64,000 bases of DNA from Alopecurus myosuroides (GCA_028641055.1 CM054063.1:43381136-43445135), one strand, 5' to 3'; positions 10,901 through 23,158 are shown, numbered from the stretch's first letter. Notes: generated by a model not told the origin, from the letters alone. Program-made: numbers and translations.

Positions 10901-11327
10901 TGGTATTCCTCATGTACACACATTTTAGGATAGTAAAGTGCAAAGCATATTACTCCCCCAAAATGGGGTAGACCATTAATTTCTCAAAGATTCAACAAAA
11001 ATAAGCAACAATGGCAATGAAGGCTCTAACACAAAGCACACAAGTACATGGAGTGCAAACCAACAAACATAACTAGATTACTCAAGATAGGTAAGTAGTA
11101 AGCACAACATATACAAACACATGCTAGAAAGAAAACTAACATATGCAAGGGAGCATGCAACTTTCAAATAATATATGAATTAGATACAAGTTACCGCAAG
11201 GAGGAACATTGGATAAGAGATATATATAATCCACATGACTTGGCTTGAGGAAATATAAATGATGAAGATCCCTTAATTCTTCATGAGATAGCCAAGTCTC
11301 CAATACCCTCCACCCAACACCTATTGA
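7909..11327. other. Non-coding interior of the gag-only element
   Basis: A 3.4-kb A-rich (plus strand) region where pol would be expected. Only short unrelated ORFs are present and no RT, integrase or protease motif is seen on either strand. Confidence 0.75.
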
Positions 11328-13637
11328 TCAAGTTTGAGCTTGTTGGTCCCCAACCAAAGTGGGTCCTAAGAGGTTAGTCACAATAGGTTTGGAAACCCAA
11401 ATGGTTCTTTTCTTGACACCACTTTGAGTACCAACAAACTTGGCAAACACATTTCCCACATTATCCTTCCGAATGGAATACACATCATCAACAAGGATAG
11501 GGTTAGATAATGTACCATTAGTGCATGAAGAAGCAAAATGTCCCTTCTTGCGACAAAGGTAGCAACATCGACTCTTTTCTTTCTTATCAATAGGCTTCTC
11601 AACAAGAGGAGCATTGGCTTGAGTCTTCGTAGGAGGTGGTCCTTATTCAACTCGTCGTTGAGCATGAGATTGAACAAGAGGCCGCTTCCCTAGTTGCTTC
11701 TCACTAAGAGGCTTCTTCTTCAAAGGGCAATATCTAACATGGTTCCCTTCAATCTTGCACTTGAAGCAAATAATCTTGGCCGAATCTTTTTCTTGTTCTT
11801 GGCCCTTCTTCTTGTCAATAATGGACTTGTTCTTGATATTGGAGTTGAATCCAAGTCCACTCTTGTCATTGGGAAGTCTTCGCATTCTCAACATCTTGTC
11901 AAGGGTGGAACTCCCTTCATGACACTTTTCCAAGTCTTTCTTCAAAGAAGTGACTTGGGCCTTGAGCTCTTTATTTTCCTTTACATGGTTAGAATGAACA
12001 CAAGAGCTAGAGGAAGTAGATGCTTCATTGTTAGAGCAACAAGGCAAGGAAAGAAACTCATCACAAGATGTAGAAACATTACGAGAGGATGAGTTACTAA
12101 TACTAGAACAAGGCAATATAGCATTAATAGAAGAGATTGTTCTAGTAACCATATGAGGCTCACATGATGTTACCTTTGTAGTGATAGCCTCAAGAGCTAA
12201 TTTTATCTTGGTATGGGATGCTAGAAGATCCTCATGAGAGCTAGATAGCTTTTCATGACTTTCTTCCAATTTCCCACACTTGCTAGTCATTAACTCAAGT
12301 TGAGCCCTTAGCTCAACATTCTCCTTCAAAATAGATGCTTCACAAGATGTGGAGTTAGTAGCACAAGCATCATTAAAAATAGAAGAAGACAACTTGGCAA
12401 GCTCATTATTCAACCTAGAGTTTTCCTCAATTCGATTAGCATTGCCAACTACAAATTCAACCTTTTCATTTTTAAGCACTTTATGTTTAGCATTGGTATG
12501 GTCACGTGCTTTAGTGAGATAGGCTATTTGTTCATTATAGAGCTCCTAGATAGATTCAAGTTTCTCCTCAAGAGTAACTCGGAGCTCATACTCTTCCTCA
12601 AGAGACATAGTGAGGGATGCTTTTTCATCGGCATCACTTCTTTCAATCTCACCTTTATTTTCAATGATTTTAGCGCTATAAATAGCAAAAGCCAATATTT
12701 CACCCAAAGGAGTGATAGCTTTACTACCTTTAGGGAGATCAAGAAGAAACAACTCACCCTTCTCCATTAAGGAGACCTCATCCTCATACTCTCCACAATA
12801 TAAATCCTCATCCTCATCATCACAAGATGTAATGGGTTCCAAAGGTGGAGATACCTTTGAATCCCTAGCCATAAGGCACAAGTGAGGATAGGAAGGTGAT
12901 GAAGAGAGAATGCATGAAGCTCCATTCAGGTCCAGGTCTTGTTCCAACAAAAGTTGGGGTTACTCTACATTCTTAGCCACACAAGTACTAGAGGAAATGG
13001 AACCATTGTTTTTATGAACACAATACACATGAAGCATATCATCATGAAATTTAGTTAAACAACTATTAGATGATATGCAAGGACTATCAATACTAGCATG
13101 TAAAGAATTTTGAGTGCTAGAAGATATTAAGTCCAACGATAGAATGTTGCAATGAGTTAGAGATGAAGTATACTCAATAGTAAATTCACTATCTACAATG
13201 CAATTTCTATCACCACTCACCATATCATTACCTTGTGAAAAATCACATGTTGGTGGAGTGGAGGAAGATGTGAACTCATCACCACCGGAAGTGGATGGAA
13301 AACAATCATCCTCAATAATGTTGAACACATCATATATATCTTGAAGTTTTGTCCATAGATCATGAGCGTTCCGAACAGGCATGATTGATTGAATAACTAC
13401 ATTGCTCAAAACGCACAAGAGGCCATTAGATACAAGAGTATCGAGATAAGAGTTTTCCTCATCCTCTAAAGATAAATCTTGAGAATCCTTTGGAGGAGGA
13501 AAATACATATCTACAATTCTCTTAACATACTTTGTACCCATGTCCGTAAGAAAATTAAGAAAGCGAATTTTCCAAACATCATAATTTCTACCATAGAATA
13601 TAAAAGCGGGATCATGTTCTATTTCTCTAAACGACAT
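11328..13637 (-). pseudogene. Gag of the non-autonomous LTR element, three in-frame stops
   Basis: A single frame runs from MSFREIEHDPAFIFYGRNYD at 13637 to TGA at 11328-11330, about 770 codons, interrupted by TAA 12960-12962, TAG 12546-12548 and TAA 11643-11645. The N-terminal part (YDVWKIRFLNFL, AHDLWTKLQDIYD) is the UBN2/gag capsid-like domain of Copia-type elements. The middle is Ser/Asn-rich with coiled-coil character (LEESHEKLSSSHEDLL). The C-terminal part has two CCHC zinc knuckles, CFKCKIEGNHVRYC and CYLCRKKGHFASSC, which bind RNA in the particle. No pol follows the TGA. Reverse transcription and integration enzymes would have to come from another element. With three stops this copy cannot make full-length Gag unless stops are read through. 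Confidence 0.85.
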
Positions 13638-13677
13638 CGTACTATCTAGGATGTAAAGCCTAATAAAGAGAGACGAG

Positions 13678-13689
13678 GCTCTGATACCA
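13678..13689 (-). other. Primer-binding site (initiator Met tRNA type)
   Basis: TGGTATCAGAGC on the minus strand, separated by a few bases from the 5' LTR end CCGTTCA at 13692. It matches the 3' end of plant initiator methionine tRNA. Confidence 0.88.
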
Positions 13690-13691
13690 AT

Positions 13692-16228
13692 TGAACGGAC
13701 AACGACGTCGCCTAGAGAGGGGGGTGGATAGGCGATTAAAACTTTTCCGGTTAAAGCTTGCTAAATGCGGAAATAAACTAGGTGTTTAAATTAACAAGCA
13801 TACAACCTAAATATTCTACGGTCAACTAGATGCACTAACCACTTATGCTAAGCAAGACAAGTAACAAGGTGATAGCAAGATATATAACTTCAAGCGCTAA
13901 GGCTATCACAATGTAAATTGAATAAGTAAAAAGCTCGGGTATAGAAATAACCGAGGCTCACAGAGACGATGATGTATTCCCGAGTTCCTCCCACAAAGGG
14001 GAGTACGTCTCGTTGGAGGGGTGTGAGCTCGCCACTAAGGCCTACTCAACTCCACAAAGGCCTCACCCTATTCTCCGATGAACCTCGCCACAAAGGCCTA
14101 GTTCACCTTCCACTATTGGCAACCTTCAAACACGAGGCACGCATCCACAACTCAGTTGGAGGCTCTCGGTGTCACCACAATCTTGGGGCACACATCCACA
14201 ACTCAATTGGAGGCTCCCAAGAACACCACAAGTCGTCTAGGGTCCAAGACCCAAGAGTAACAAGCTCACAATCTTTCACTTGCACGAATCCTCGTGGAGA
14301 GACCAAACCGATGCAACCGATGCAAATGGCAAGAGCACAAGTGCTCGAATGCTCCACTCTCAAATTTCAACAAAGAAACAAGTGTTTATGGGGGAATAAG
14401 AGAGGAAGAACAATAGAGAAACACCAAGAACTCCAGGATCAAGATCTACTAGGTTTCCCTCACTAAGAAGGAGAATAGATTGGTGGAAATGTAGATCTAG
14501 ATCTCTTCTAACTTCTCCCTCAAAGATATGCAAGAGGATCACTACAAGAAAGAGGAAGAGGAGCAAGCTTTCCAAAGTCAACAATGGTGGAGAGAAAGAG
14601 GAAAAACGGGTTGGGAAAGGCTTGGGGGCTTTGGGAAAGAAAACCCCTTAAATAGGGGCTCAAAACTAGCCGTTTTCTCCCCAAAACGTGTCCCGGCCAG
14701 ATTGGTCCGGAATATTCCGGACCCGAATATTTTGGATGCAAACAGAGCTTTTTCCCGTTATGGCCAGAATGGCCCGGAATATTCCGGATGCCAAAAGTGA
14801 GACTGACAACCGATACGAGAAATGCTATAACTTTTGCATATGGACTCCGTTTTCGATTTTTCTTGGGCTCGTTGAAATCGCAACGACGAGCACTACAGGA
14901 ATATGCAGAGAAACATCATTGTCCATGAATGGAAGATAAAACCAAATGGGTAAAGGTTTAGACCTCTAAAATAGGAACACCCGGTAAAACCTCCAACACG
15001 AAAACACACATAACTTTTGCGAATGAACTCCGAATAAGGTGAATCCAAACGGGTTGGAAAGGTAATAAAAAGGACTATCCCAACAAAAAGGAATGGAGAA
15101 GTTATCACACATGGAAGGTGTGGAAACATTCTAAAAACTGAACCGGATATTTTCACCACCGAAATCGCAACAAGCTTTTCTTACCAAAACCGTTTTCGAT
15201 AAACCTTGGCTTGTCATGAAGATCATGACAAGCACTAAAACCCAAAGGAGACAAAAGCCTAATAAGAACCAATAAAGATTATATGCAAAGTATGCAAAGG
15301 TTTGAGCTCTCCACAACAATTCGATCACGTTACTCACTTGAGAGCCCCTCTTGATAGTACGATTATCTATCCTATAACCCGGTCTCCCGAAGACACGAGA
15401 CCGGTAAAATAGAAAACCTATCAAGATTATACCTTTGCCTTGAGCATTCCACTCGAGATAGATTATGATGATCTTGACTCTCTCAAGTTGGATCTTCTTT
15501 CTTGATTGCGCTTGCTAGCACAAGCTCCGCTTGATGAAGACTTGCAAGTTGCTCCCCCATACACCATTATGGGAGAGACTAGCTCCCCCATACACTATTA
15601 TGGGACAGACCCTTCTCGGCAAATCTTCACAAGGACACAATCTCCAAAAGGGTGGCAAGAATCAAGCATAGGATATCTTCTAGATGCTTCACTTGAGCTT
15701 CCACGTCAAGCTAGATGACGAACACCACTTGACGACAGCATAGACCACGGGCTATATGAAATCTTCCTTTTGGTTAATGCCCATGGAAAGATACCTAAAC
15801 ACACATAGAGATGCCACACACACATATGATGGGTTAGTTCACAAAGCTATATTTTAAATTTCTTACCATGCCATGAGATACATAAGCCCACTTGGTACAA
15901 ATTGTAGCTTTGTGTGTTGATCACTTGCTTGATCAACCTTGTATCTTTGCTTCTCACTTCAAATGATGATGTCTTGAAGATGATAATGAAAGATCACCTA
16001 ATCCTTTTATTCAAGACACACTAGCAATAAGATCAACTCTAATCATGACCATTCTTCATATAAGTCCTTGCATTTAATAATGGACATCAAGGAAGCTAAT
16101 AGAGTTCAACACATGAACTCCATTAATTCCCATGGACAAGATCTACAAGGATAACTCAATGCAAACATTAGTCCATAAGGATTGTCATTAATTACCAAAA
16201 CCACATATGGATGCACCATGCGCTTTCA
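13692..16228 (-). repeat. 5' LTR, complete (2537 bp)
   Basis: Bounded by TGAACGG...GCTTTCA on the plus strand (TG...CA on either reading). The element promoter should lie within it. The base at 16229 starts CACTA ORF2 sequence, so AGCGG (16229-16233) would be the right target-site copy. Confidence 0.88.
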
Positions 16229-17730
16229 AGCGGCCCTTTCCCGCCGGCTTTGAAATAGTTCGTCCACGATTGAAACATGGAAGGCATGATTTCATTTAAC
16301 GTGGTAGCCACCCTGTCATTAACCTGCTCTTCCATCCTGGATTCCAATTCAGTCAACTTGTGCCTTAGCACCCCCGTCTCTTCCCTTAGCTCTGTCGTCT
16401 CCTCCAGCAGTTGGCTAGTCTGGCTAGTCTCATGCTGCCTCTTCTGCGCTCACGCCGCCATTCGCTCCTCTTTGGTAGTTGCCACGGCGAAGCCATGGTT
16501 AACATGCTTGCGACCTCCACCGTGTGCGATCGTACGGCCCTGATGCGGCCTTGTCAACGGTGGCAGTTCCTTCACCTTGTTCAACGCCCTGACAAGGGGT
16601 ATGTCCCACGGAAGCTTATCCGTCGACGCCTGAGACGAGGAGGCGGCTTCTTCTGCCGTTTGTTCTGCTATCTGCAGAAGTAACGTGAAGCATTAAGAAA
16701 TGCCAATACTAGAATTTAATCGAGAGTAGGATCTAACAAAGCTGAAACCGGTAAATTTGCTTACCAGTTCTTTCTCAAGTGCAAGCACCTTCGCGTCCGT
16801 GGCCAACTTGAGACCGACCACCTTCCTGGGGTCCGTGACTACATCCCCATTATCTCTTTCTTTATGGTACCGGGACCTCAGAAATCTCCGCGTCTCCGGG
16901 TGGGTGTACTTGAGCTACGGGTTCTCGATGCCGGCTTCTATATAGGCCTGATCCTCCTTCGCCCATATCTCCTCCTTGCCGGCGTAACCGTTGCATCCCA
17001 GACGGTGGACTCCGATGTTCTTTTTTCTCATGTCCTCTCCCCACTTGGTGTTAGCCTTGGTTTGCTCCAGATCTTCACTGGCCACGAAAGCATCATAGTC
17101 CTCTTGCGTAATCTTCGGAAAGTGGTTGTGGATCTTCTCGAAAACGGCACCCGCGGCAAGCATATCCCTCACCATATATTTATAACCGCTCAGTGCTTTG
17201 GTGAACTTGGTCATGGCATGGGTGTTCACCACATTACCTTCGAGATTCTGGTTGTTGTACTCGCCAAGAAACTCGTATCGGGCGTGCAACCTCGAAATAA
17301 GCTGAGCACGCAAATTCTTCTTGTCCTTGTGTTGGAGGTTAGTTTCGTTGAGGTTGACGACGTCCCGAAGGATTGCTGCCAATTGGAGGCCGTAACCCCT
17401 CGCGCGAGTTTTAGGCTCCCGAGGCACACCATCGCTGTCAACCAGCGTGAATGATTCTCGGGTGGCACCGACCTGGTTTGGGCGCCTCTCCCGACGCCGT
17501 TTCCTAGCTTGCTTACTGGTCTCGGCGTCACTACCGGTGGTTTCTTCTCCTCTACCACCTTGATCCTCGGCATCCTCCCTTTCCTCGTCCGCGGTAGGGT
17601 TATAATCAGCATCATCGCTGCCCCTTTGTTCATTCTGCTGCTCTAAGAACATCAGATGATAGTGCGCCCCCAATTCTTGTTCGGAAGTCTCGGCACCGGT
17701 GTCGTTGTTATGGTCTCCACGAGACGACAT
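16229..17730 (-). pseudogene. CACTA second ORF (TNP1/Ptta-En-Spm type), decayed and truncated
   Basis: Reading starts with MSSRGDHNNDTG at 17730. An acidic/basic low-complexity stretch follows, then LRAQLISRLHARYEFLGEYN, then WAKEDQAYIEAGIENP. A TAG at 16915-16917 interrupts it, and the same frame continues as LKYTHPETRRFLRSRYHKE to a likely splice donor near 16765. A second block (16275-16680) carries frameshifted text including DKLPWDIPLSGR and a coiled-coil-like ELREE/ESRMEEQV region. This is the layout of the plant Ptta/En/Spm ORF that accompanies TNP2 and binds subterminal repeats. The 3' end is cut at 16228 by the LTR element. It might belong to the CACTA element at 21340-32599 or to a second copy. 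Confidence 0.75.
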
Positions 17731-19239
17731 TGCGTTGGACTGTGTTTCAAGGGGGTCACGCTGTCATTTCAAAGAAATAAAACAACAAAACATTAATTTT
17801 GTTATCTTAGACATATCTAACAAAGGGGCCACACATGTTTGTTCCATACTTTAATTGCTTCGCAAGGATGCCAATTATTTTAAATATTGTGCAATAGATA
17901 TTTAATTACAATATCAGGTACATGTGAAAATACTTGATAGATATTTTGATTTCAGGTTATGTGTCCTTTCCAAGGGTTAGGTGCAGGCTATTTATATTAT
18001 TGGTTTCATATTCCTTTTCTCTTGTTGTTTGAACATGTGATCCAGAAGATGATCCTAACTCTCACTGCTAGCATTATGTACTGCAGCCTACAGAGAACGC
18101 CGCTATCACAATCTGATATGATTGAACTATCAGAGCCATCTGGTATGGCTTCTGATGCTGCCATCTATGTACTGCAGCCTATCGGCACATTCCATCGCAT
18201 CTTCGAGACCGGATCATAGTTTACTAATGGTCGGGATCAAATGAGTAGCAACATCAGACATTAGGCAGGCAGGAGCAGAAGCAACTTGACTATAAAGCCA
18301 GTGCTGGCCATATTATGCCCAGTGAGCCCAAGCTTGCATCCACGTGTATGGATAGCCTAGCCTATCAGATAAAACTGAATGGTGTTACAAAAAAACCTGG
18401 GCAAAAATACTAAAACACATGATGGGACTGCAGCTGCGTTGCATAGCTATTTTTACTGCAAAGGTCTAGAAATCAAGCCAAGATAATAAAGAGCAAACAG
18501 TGTTGTAATATGTTTTATCAAGCTAGTTTGGATAAAATCTACCTCAAATCTTTGTTAAAATTAGAGTACAACATAGCAATGGCTTCAAGAAGATGCATGC
18601 AGCTCAACCTTTCAAGTGACAACAGAAGAGTTATGCCTAAGAAGATAGCAGATTATTCAGGCTTGTACCTAGCTACTCGTATATGCTCCTGTATATGTCG
18701 ATGGTAACAGCTAACAACCGCGTGCTTAATTGAACTGCGTGCAAAGAACATGTTCTCTAAATGAAACTAAATGTGCAAAAGCTTTTGAAATGAATTTTCC
18801 ATTTAATGAAAGAGCATAAAATTGTGCAGATAAACTTCCACCGATGCATCATGACTGGGTATAATGACTAATTAATGTGATAGCTAACTGTATACATACA
18901 TTAGTCAGTCGTCAGTAACCAAAAGAAAGCAAGGTACATGCAGAACTAAGAAAATAAAACACCATGCTATGAGCAATATGGAGGAGCTCAAATGTGCACA
19001 AAAGCACCATATTGAAAGTGTAGAACAGAGAATATGACAAATCCAATTGAAAGGTTCCCCATAAGAGTTTTTGGTAAAGATCGAGTGATGACGAGAGATA
19101 TAAAAAGACATCACATATATGCAGTAGAAAACAGCTAGTAGAAAACATCTACGACATATGCAGTAATATCAGCTACATGCTATCAGTAATATCAGTCGGT
19201 CAGTCCTACAGAGGCCCTGTGATATTTGTTACCACATGA
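17731..19239. other. No gene recognised
   Basis: AT-rich sequence. The phrase TATGTACTGCAGCCTA is repeated near 18075 and 18166, but no coding family or RNA is evident. Confidence 0.4.
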
Positions 19240-19390
19240 AAGAGGTCTGCAGGTGTATGTTCATGTTCTAAAGAACAACAAGACCGAAGGGGGAGACGCC
19301 ACCCCGGCTTGTCATTAAGATAGAAGTGTGACTCGAACCCGTGACCTGGCGCTTGGCGCTTTAGCCTGCCAGACACCTGAGTATAGTTAA
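19240..19390 (-). repeat. tRNA-derived SINE-like fragment
   Basis: The minus strand contains GGTCACGGGTTCGAGTCACA, a good Pol III B box (GGTTCGAGTC). It is preceded by CTGGCAGGCTAAAGCGCC, which may be a degraded A box, and followed by AAGCCGGGGTGGCGTC, as in grass SINE bodies. It does not fold as a complete tRNA. Ends and target duplication were not resolved. Confidence 0.5.
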
Positions 19391-20506
19391 AAAGTATCCC
19401 ACCTCATGCCTCCTTATATGTTGCCTATGGAGTGATGGCTCCAACCTCCAAGCCAAGGTGCCTGGGAGTGCGAGGGTTTGTTTTTTGCAGATTTTTTCAT
19501 GATTAGCAACCTGCGCGCTGTGTTGGTGCATGCGCAGATGAGCTGCTACATCGTGAACACTAATTCTAGTCTGCCCTCTCATAGTGTGGAGCTTGGACCG
19601 CCCGAAATGGATTTTTTTTCCTTCTCCGAAATGGATGTTTTTTCCTTCTCACCTTATGAAAACCGGGATGTTGGTTTTGGAACAATGCAAATTCCCTCTG
19701 ATCCAATTTAATTGAGCTGGACGGAGCGTTCGGTTATGGCATGCCAATGCAACAAATATAACAGTTTCTCAATATTGCATTCAACATTATAAACTGTTGT
19801 TTGTATATCCCCTATTTTAACTCTGCTATTGCTCTTTAGGGAAACTTTGGTATTTTTTTTAATGACATGATCTAAGGACACTTTGACAATTTGTCTTAAT
19901 CACCTAGAGGCACATGACGCATTACGTTGAAACTTGGAACTCGAAACTATAATACTCAAATAACTCCCTCGTAAGAGTATGAAGATAATCATATTCTACT
20001 ATTCTAAATATTCTACCATTCTAGTTCACATTTAGCATATGGTACATAATTTGAACCTAGTAAGCATCGCTTCCTCATTGTAACACCATGCCAGCCAGTA
20101 CACATTTCTACCGGTCCAGAAAATTTGTCAACAACACCAGATAATCATTTGTCAGTTATTAGGAGTGGAAAGCCCATATTGAGGTGATTGTGTTGCACTT
20201 ACACTTAATTCCACAATCACTATCGCAGACCTACAAGCATGACTACACCATCAAGCATTAATCTTGGGGGATAAATAAAAATATTGGTCTATACAGTTAG
20301 CGAACTTGGGTACCAAAACTCTTGGACAATCGTCATCTCTGGTTTGACTATCAGAAAACAACTACCAAATTGTTTACAATTAGTTATGAGGTACTTTCGA
20401 AAACCAAAATATCAAGTTATTTAGAAATTGGGTTGTTCTAATAAAACGACCAAGTCTTGCTAACATTCGAAGCAATATCCAATTACAAACAATTATCAGT
20501 TTGTTT
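19391..20506. other. No gene recognised
   Basis: AT-rich, with short spurious ORFs only. Confidence 0.4.
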
Positions 20507-20620
20507 TCTTAAGAAAAATTTTGGCATGACCTTTGCTAAAAAAGGTCATGCCGGAGAGCCAGAAATTCGCCGGAACGGAAACGAATCGACGTTTCGGCGA
20601 AACATTGGCTACTCTCAATA
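20507..20620. repeat. CACTA 5'-leader-type repeat, left copy
   Basis: Closely resembles 31616-31730, which lies just upstream of the TNP2 start in the large CACTA element. Shared strings include GGCATGACCTTTGCTAAAAAA, CGGAAACGAATCGAC and TTTCGGCGAAACATTG-like text. Here GGCATGACC and GGTCATGCC form a perfect 9-bp stem. No TNP2 start follows to the left, so this is a detached fragment or part of another CACTA copy. Confidence 0.65.
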
Positions 20621-20807
20621 CCTGCACAGATTCGGTACACAAACAACAGCACAAACAGCAGCACTGAAACGGCAGCAACACTGCCCTCCACTCATCTCTC
20701 CTCTCGGGTCAGATTCAGTATACATAGTTATTTTTCACCATCTCTCCTCTCTGGTTAGACTCAGCAGCACTGAAACATTTGCAAGCATGTTCTGTTCGTG
20801 CAAATGC

Positions 20808-20950
20808 ATGATCAAATGCTCACTGGATAATCTAGAACATTTAAATGCTCACATGATCAAATGCTCACTGGATAATCTAGAACATTTAAATGCTCAAATG
20901 CAAATGCATGATCAAATGCTCACTGGATCAAATGCTCACTGGATAATCCA
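20808..20950. repeat. Short tandem repeat (ATGATCAAATGCTCACTGGAT unit)
   Basis: The block ATCAAATGCTCACTGGATAA followed by TCTAGAACATTTAAATGCTC is repeated with partial copies, four in all. Confidence 0.75.
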
Positions 20951-21261
20951 CACATGTGCAGCACATCAAGAACACCTCCCACTCACACGAATCGGTGCAC
21001 ATACATGATGCAAACGAGAGGGAGGAGGAGGGGAATCGGGAGAGGAGCTCACGGAGAGGCAGTGGGCGACGGAGACGGCAGTGGGCGAAGAAGAACTCGT
21101 CGGCGGCGACCTCCACGGGCTCCACGGGCTCGACCTCCTGGACGGCGGCTTCCTTGATGGTGGCTTCCTCCACGGGCTCCACGGGCTCCACGGCGGCTTC
21201 CTTCACGGGCTCCACGGCGGCTTCCTCCACGGGCTCGATGGCGGTCTGCACGGTGGGCTAG
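20928..21261 (-). other. Repetitive acidic ORF fragment (EPVEEAAVEPVKEAA type)
   Basis: The minus-strand frame runs from a GTG-type open start near 21261 and reads EPVEEAAVEPVKEAAVEPVE-like repeats, encoded by copies of GAGCCCGTGGAGGAAGCC. It sits just inside the CACTA subterminal array at 21370-21610. It could be a first exon captured from a host gene. No ATG is seen and I do not recognise the protein. Confidence 0.35.
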
Positions 21262-21369
21262 GGTTCGTGCGAGAGCGCGCGCGGGGGGGGAATATTGGGG
21301 AGAGTACAGTGCAGTGAGATTGGATCGAGAACAAAAAACGGCTAAGTCCTTAGCCTCTCTCTCCCTGTA

Positions 21370-21610
21370 TAGATATAGCGCAGGCGCAGTGGTTACCTGG
21401 GCGCGCCGGGGATACGTTGGGCAGGCCCCACCTGGCAGTGAGGCGCAAAGTAGCGCCGGCGCGTCAGAACATCCACCGCGCCGGGGCTAACTGGGGCGGG
21501 CCCACCCCCTTTCAGGAACGCATGCAACATTTAGCTTTGGCGCGTCAGTATGCTAGAGCGCCAGGGCTAACTGAGCGCCGGCGCAAGTGCGTGCCAGTGC
21601 GCCGAGGCTA
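21370..21610. repeat. CACTA subterminal array (left)
   Basis: Repeated GCGCCGGCGC and CGCGCCGGGGCTAAC motifs, the same families as at 32225-32590. It lies 300 bp beyond the TNP2 stop codon. Confidence 0.8.
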
Positions 21611-21916
21611 TGTTTTTTTTTTCTTTTCCATTTTCCCTTTTGTCTTTTCTTTTCCTTATTCTTAATTTATCTATTGTGCCTAAAATAAAATAGGATAGTA
21701 ATAAAGCTAGTTTAAATATAGAAGATAGTAATAAGATAAAATGGAATATTAATTGTAGTTATTTAGAAGAGGATATATAATACATATAAGATAGTGACGT
21801 CGGCAAAACACACATCGATCACACTGTTATCGATTTAATTAAGAAAGAGTTGCACATAATAATACAATATTCATGATAGTTCCATTGTCACAACACACAT
21901 TGCGAGTGTTTCTGTC

Positions 21917-23158
21917 TCATCGTTTCATCACAATATTCTTCTTTCCCTTCTTGGATGTCGTTGTATACTTTACCCCTATCTGATGACTTCTTCTTGTGCT
22001 GGGATCACCTGACCTAGGTAGCGTGGTCCTGCTTCTTCTTTTGGTGTATGTTGCATTGTCTTCATCGGGTTCTTCTATCACTAGGTCTCCGACGAGGCCG
22101 TCAAACTCATTCTCGTTAGCAACTCCATCCATTCCGACAACGTTCCTTTTTCCTCTCCTTACGACAACACGGCTAGGCCTGGACGGGTCGGTTATGAAGA
22201 AGCATTGCTCCACGTGCTTAGGTAGTACCCATGGCTCATTTTGAGTGGTGGCGTTTGTGGTCTTGCATTTGTTGGCTTCAGGTATACACATGGTGACAAA
22301 ATACTTGCCTTCGGTTTCGACGTTCTTAGCCCATCTGACACGAAACGTCGGCACCTTCTCCCCAGCGTAGTCAAGCTCCCAGATGTCCTTGATCCTTCCG
22401 TACTATCTTTTCTTGACATCGCCTGTGTAGGATTCCATTGTTACCCCAGAGTTCTGGTAGTCGCTACTTTTGTCTTTTTCCTCCGTGTAGAATGTGAACC
22501 CGTTGATATCGTATGCTTGGTAAGTCATGAGGTTTGGCGCGGGGCCATATGACAAAGCCAAAATTAGTTTACCGTTCTCGCTGGTCATTGTCAGGGGATC
22601 AGCATCAATCTCGTCTTTAAACCAGCGAACGAAAGAGGAGTTGTGCGCTCTTAGTATATCTGCTTCGGTCATCGGCTTGCGAGCATTGTTTGCTATCATT
22701 TTTTTGTGCTCCTCTAACCAAGGATCCACATCGTCGATGTGCTGAAGTACTACTAAGTTGGCCCTGTCAAAGTCGGATGTCCGCCCCTCACAGGCCACAT
22801 GCATTTCCCTCCTGCCCGTTTTGTGGCCTGCTCCCTCGAACCTGCCAATGTGATTGTTTTCCGGCAAACCAACCAGCTTTTCTACGTCCAGATAATTCTT
22901 GCAGAAAGAGATTTGCTCTTCGGTGAGAAACCCCTGGACGATGCTTCCATCCGGATGTGACCTGTTATGAACGAAACCTTTGATGGCCCCGTTCATTCTT
23001 TCGAACGGCATCATGTTGTGCAGGAATGCCGGCCCGAGATCGATGATATCATATACGATATGGACCAAGAGATTGACCATTATGTCGAAGAATGTGGGCG
23101 GGAAGTACATCTCAAGCTCGCATAGGATCGTAACAATCTCTTCCTGCAGCCTTCCGAG
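21917..23158 (-). pseudogene. TNP2 transposase, C-terminal part (DUF4218/DUF4216)
   Basis: Reading minus from about 23158: LGRLQEEIVTILCELEMYFPP, PAFLHNMMPFERMNGAIKGF and IVQGFLTEEQISFCKNYLD, typical of the DUF4218 region of plant TNP2. After TAG 22403-22405 the frame continues as IKDIWELDYAGEK, TFRVRWAKN and EQCFFITDPSRPSRVVV, typical of DUF4216, to the stop at 21917. A solo LTR-like insertion separates it from the N-terminal portion. With that insertion and its TSD removed, the frame rejoins directly to 29281. Confidence 0.85.

Larger units (their letters stand above)
5618..16228 (-). mobile_element. Gag-only (non-autonomous) LTR retrotransposon
   Basis: Two long direct repeats (5618-7893 and 13692-16228) flank an internal region that reads on the minus strand. 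On that strand the LTR starts TGAAAGCGCATGG and ends CCGTTCA (TG...CA). A primer-binding site TGGTATCAGAGC, complementary to initiator methionine tRNA, follows the 5' LTR, and a polypurine tract AAAATGGGGGAGAT precedes the 3' LTR. Only gag is encoded; no protease, integrase, RT or RNase H was found in 7909-11327. Hand comparison of 240 bp of the LTRs shows about 11 differences, near 95% identity, so insertion is not very recent. The outer 254 bp of the left LTR are missing. Confidence 0.88.

Noticed and set aside
19240..19390. Functional tRNA gene
   Set aside because: Has a B box but no cloverleaf or proper acceptor stem; a SINE fragment fits better.
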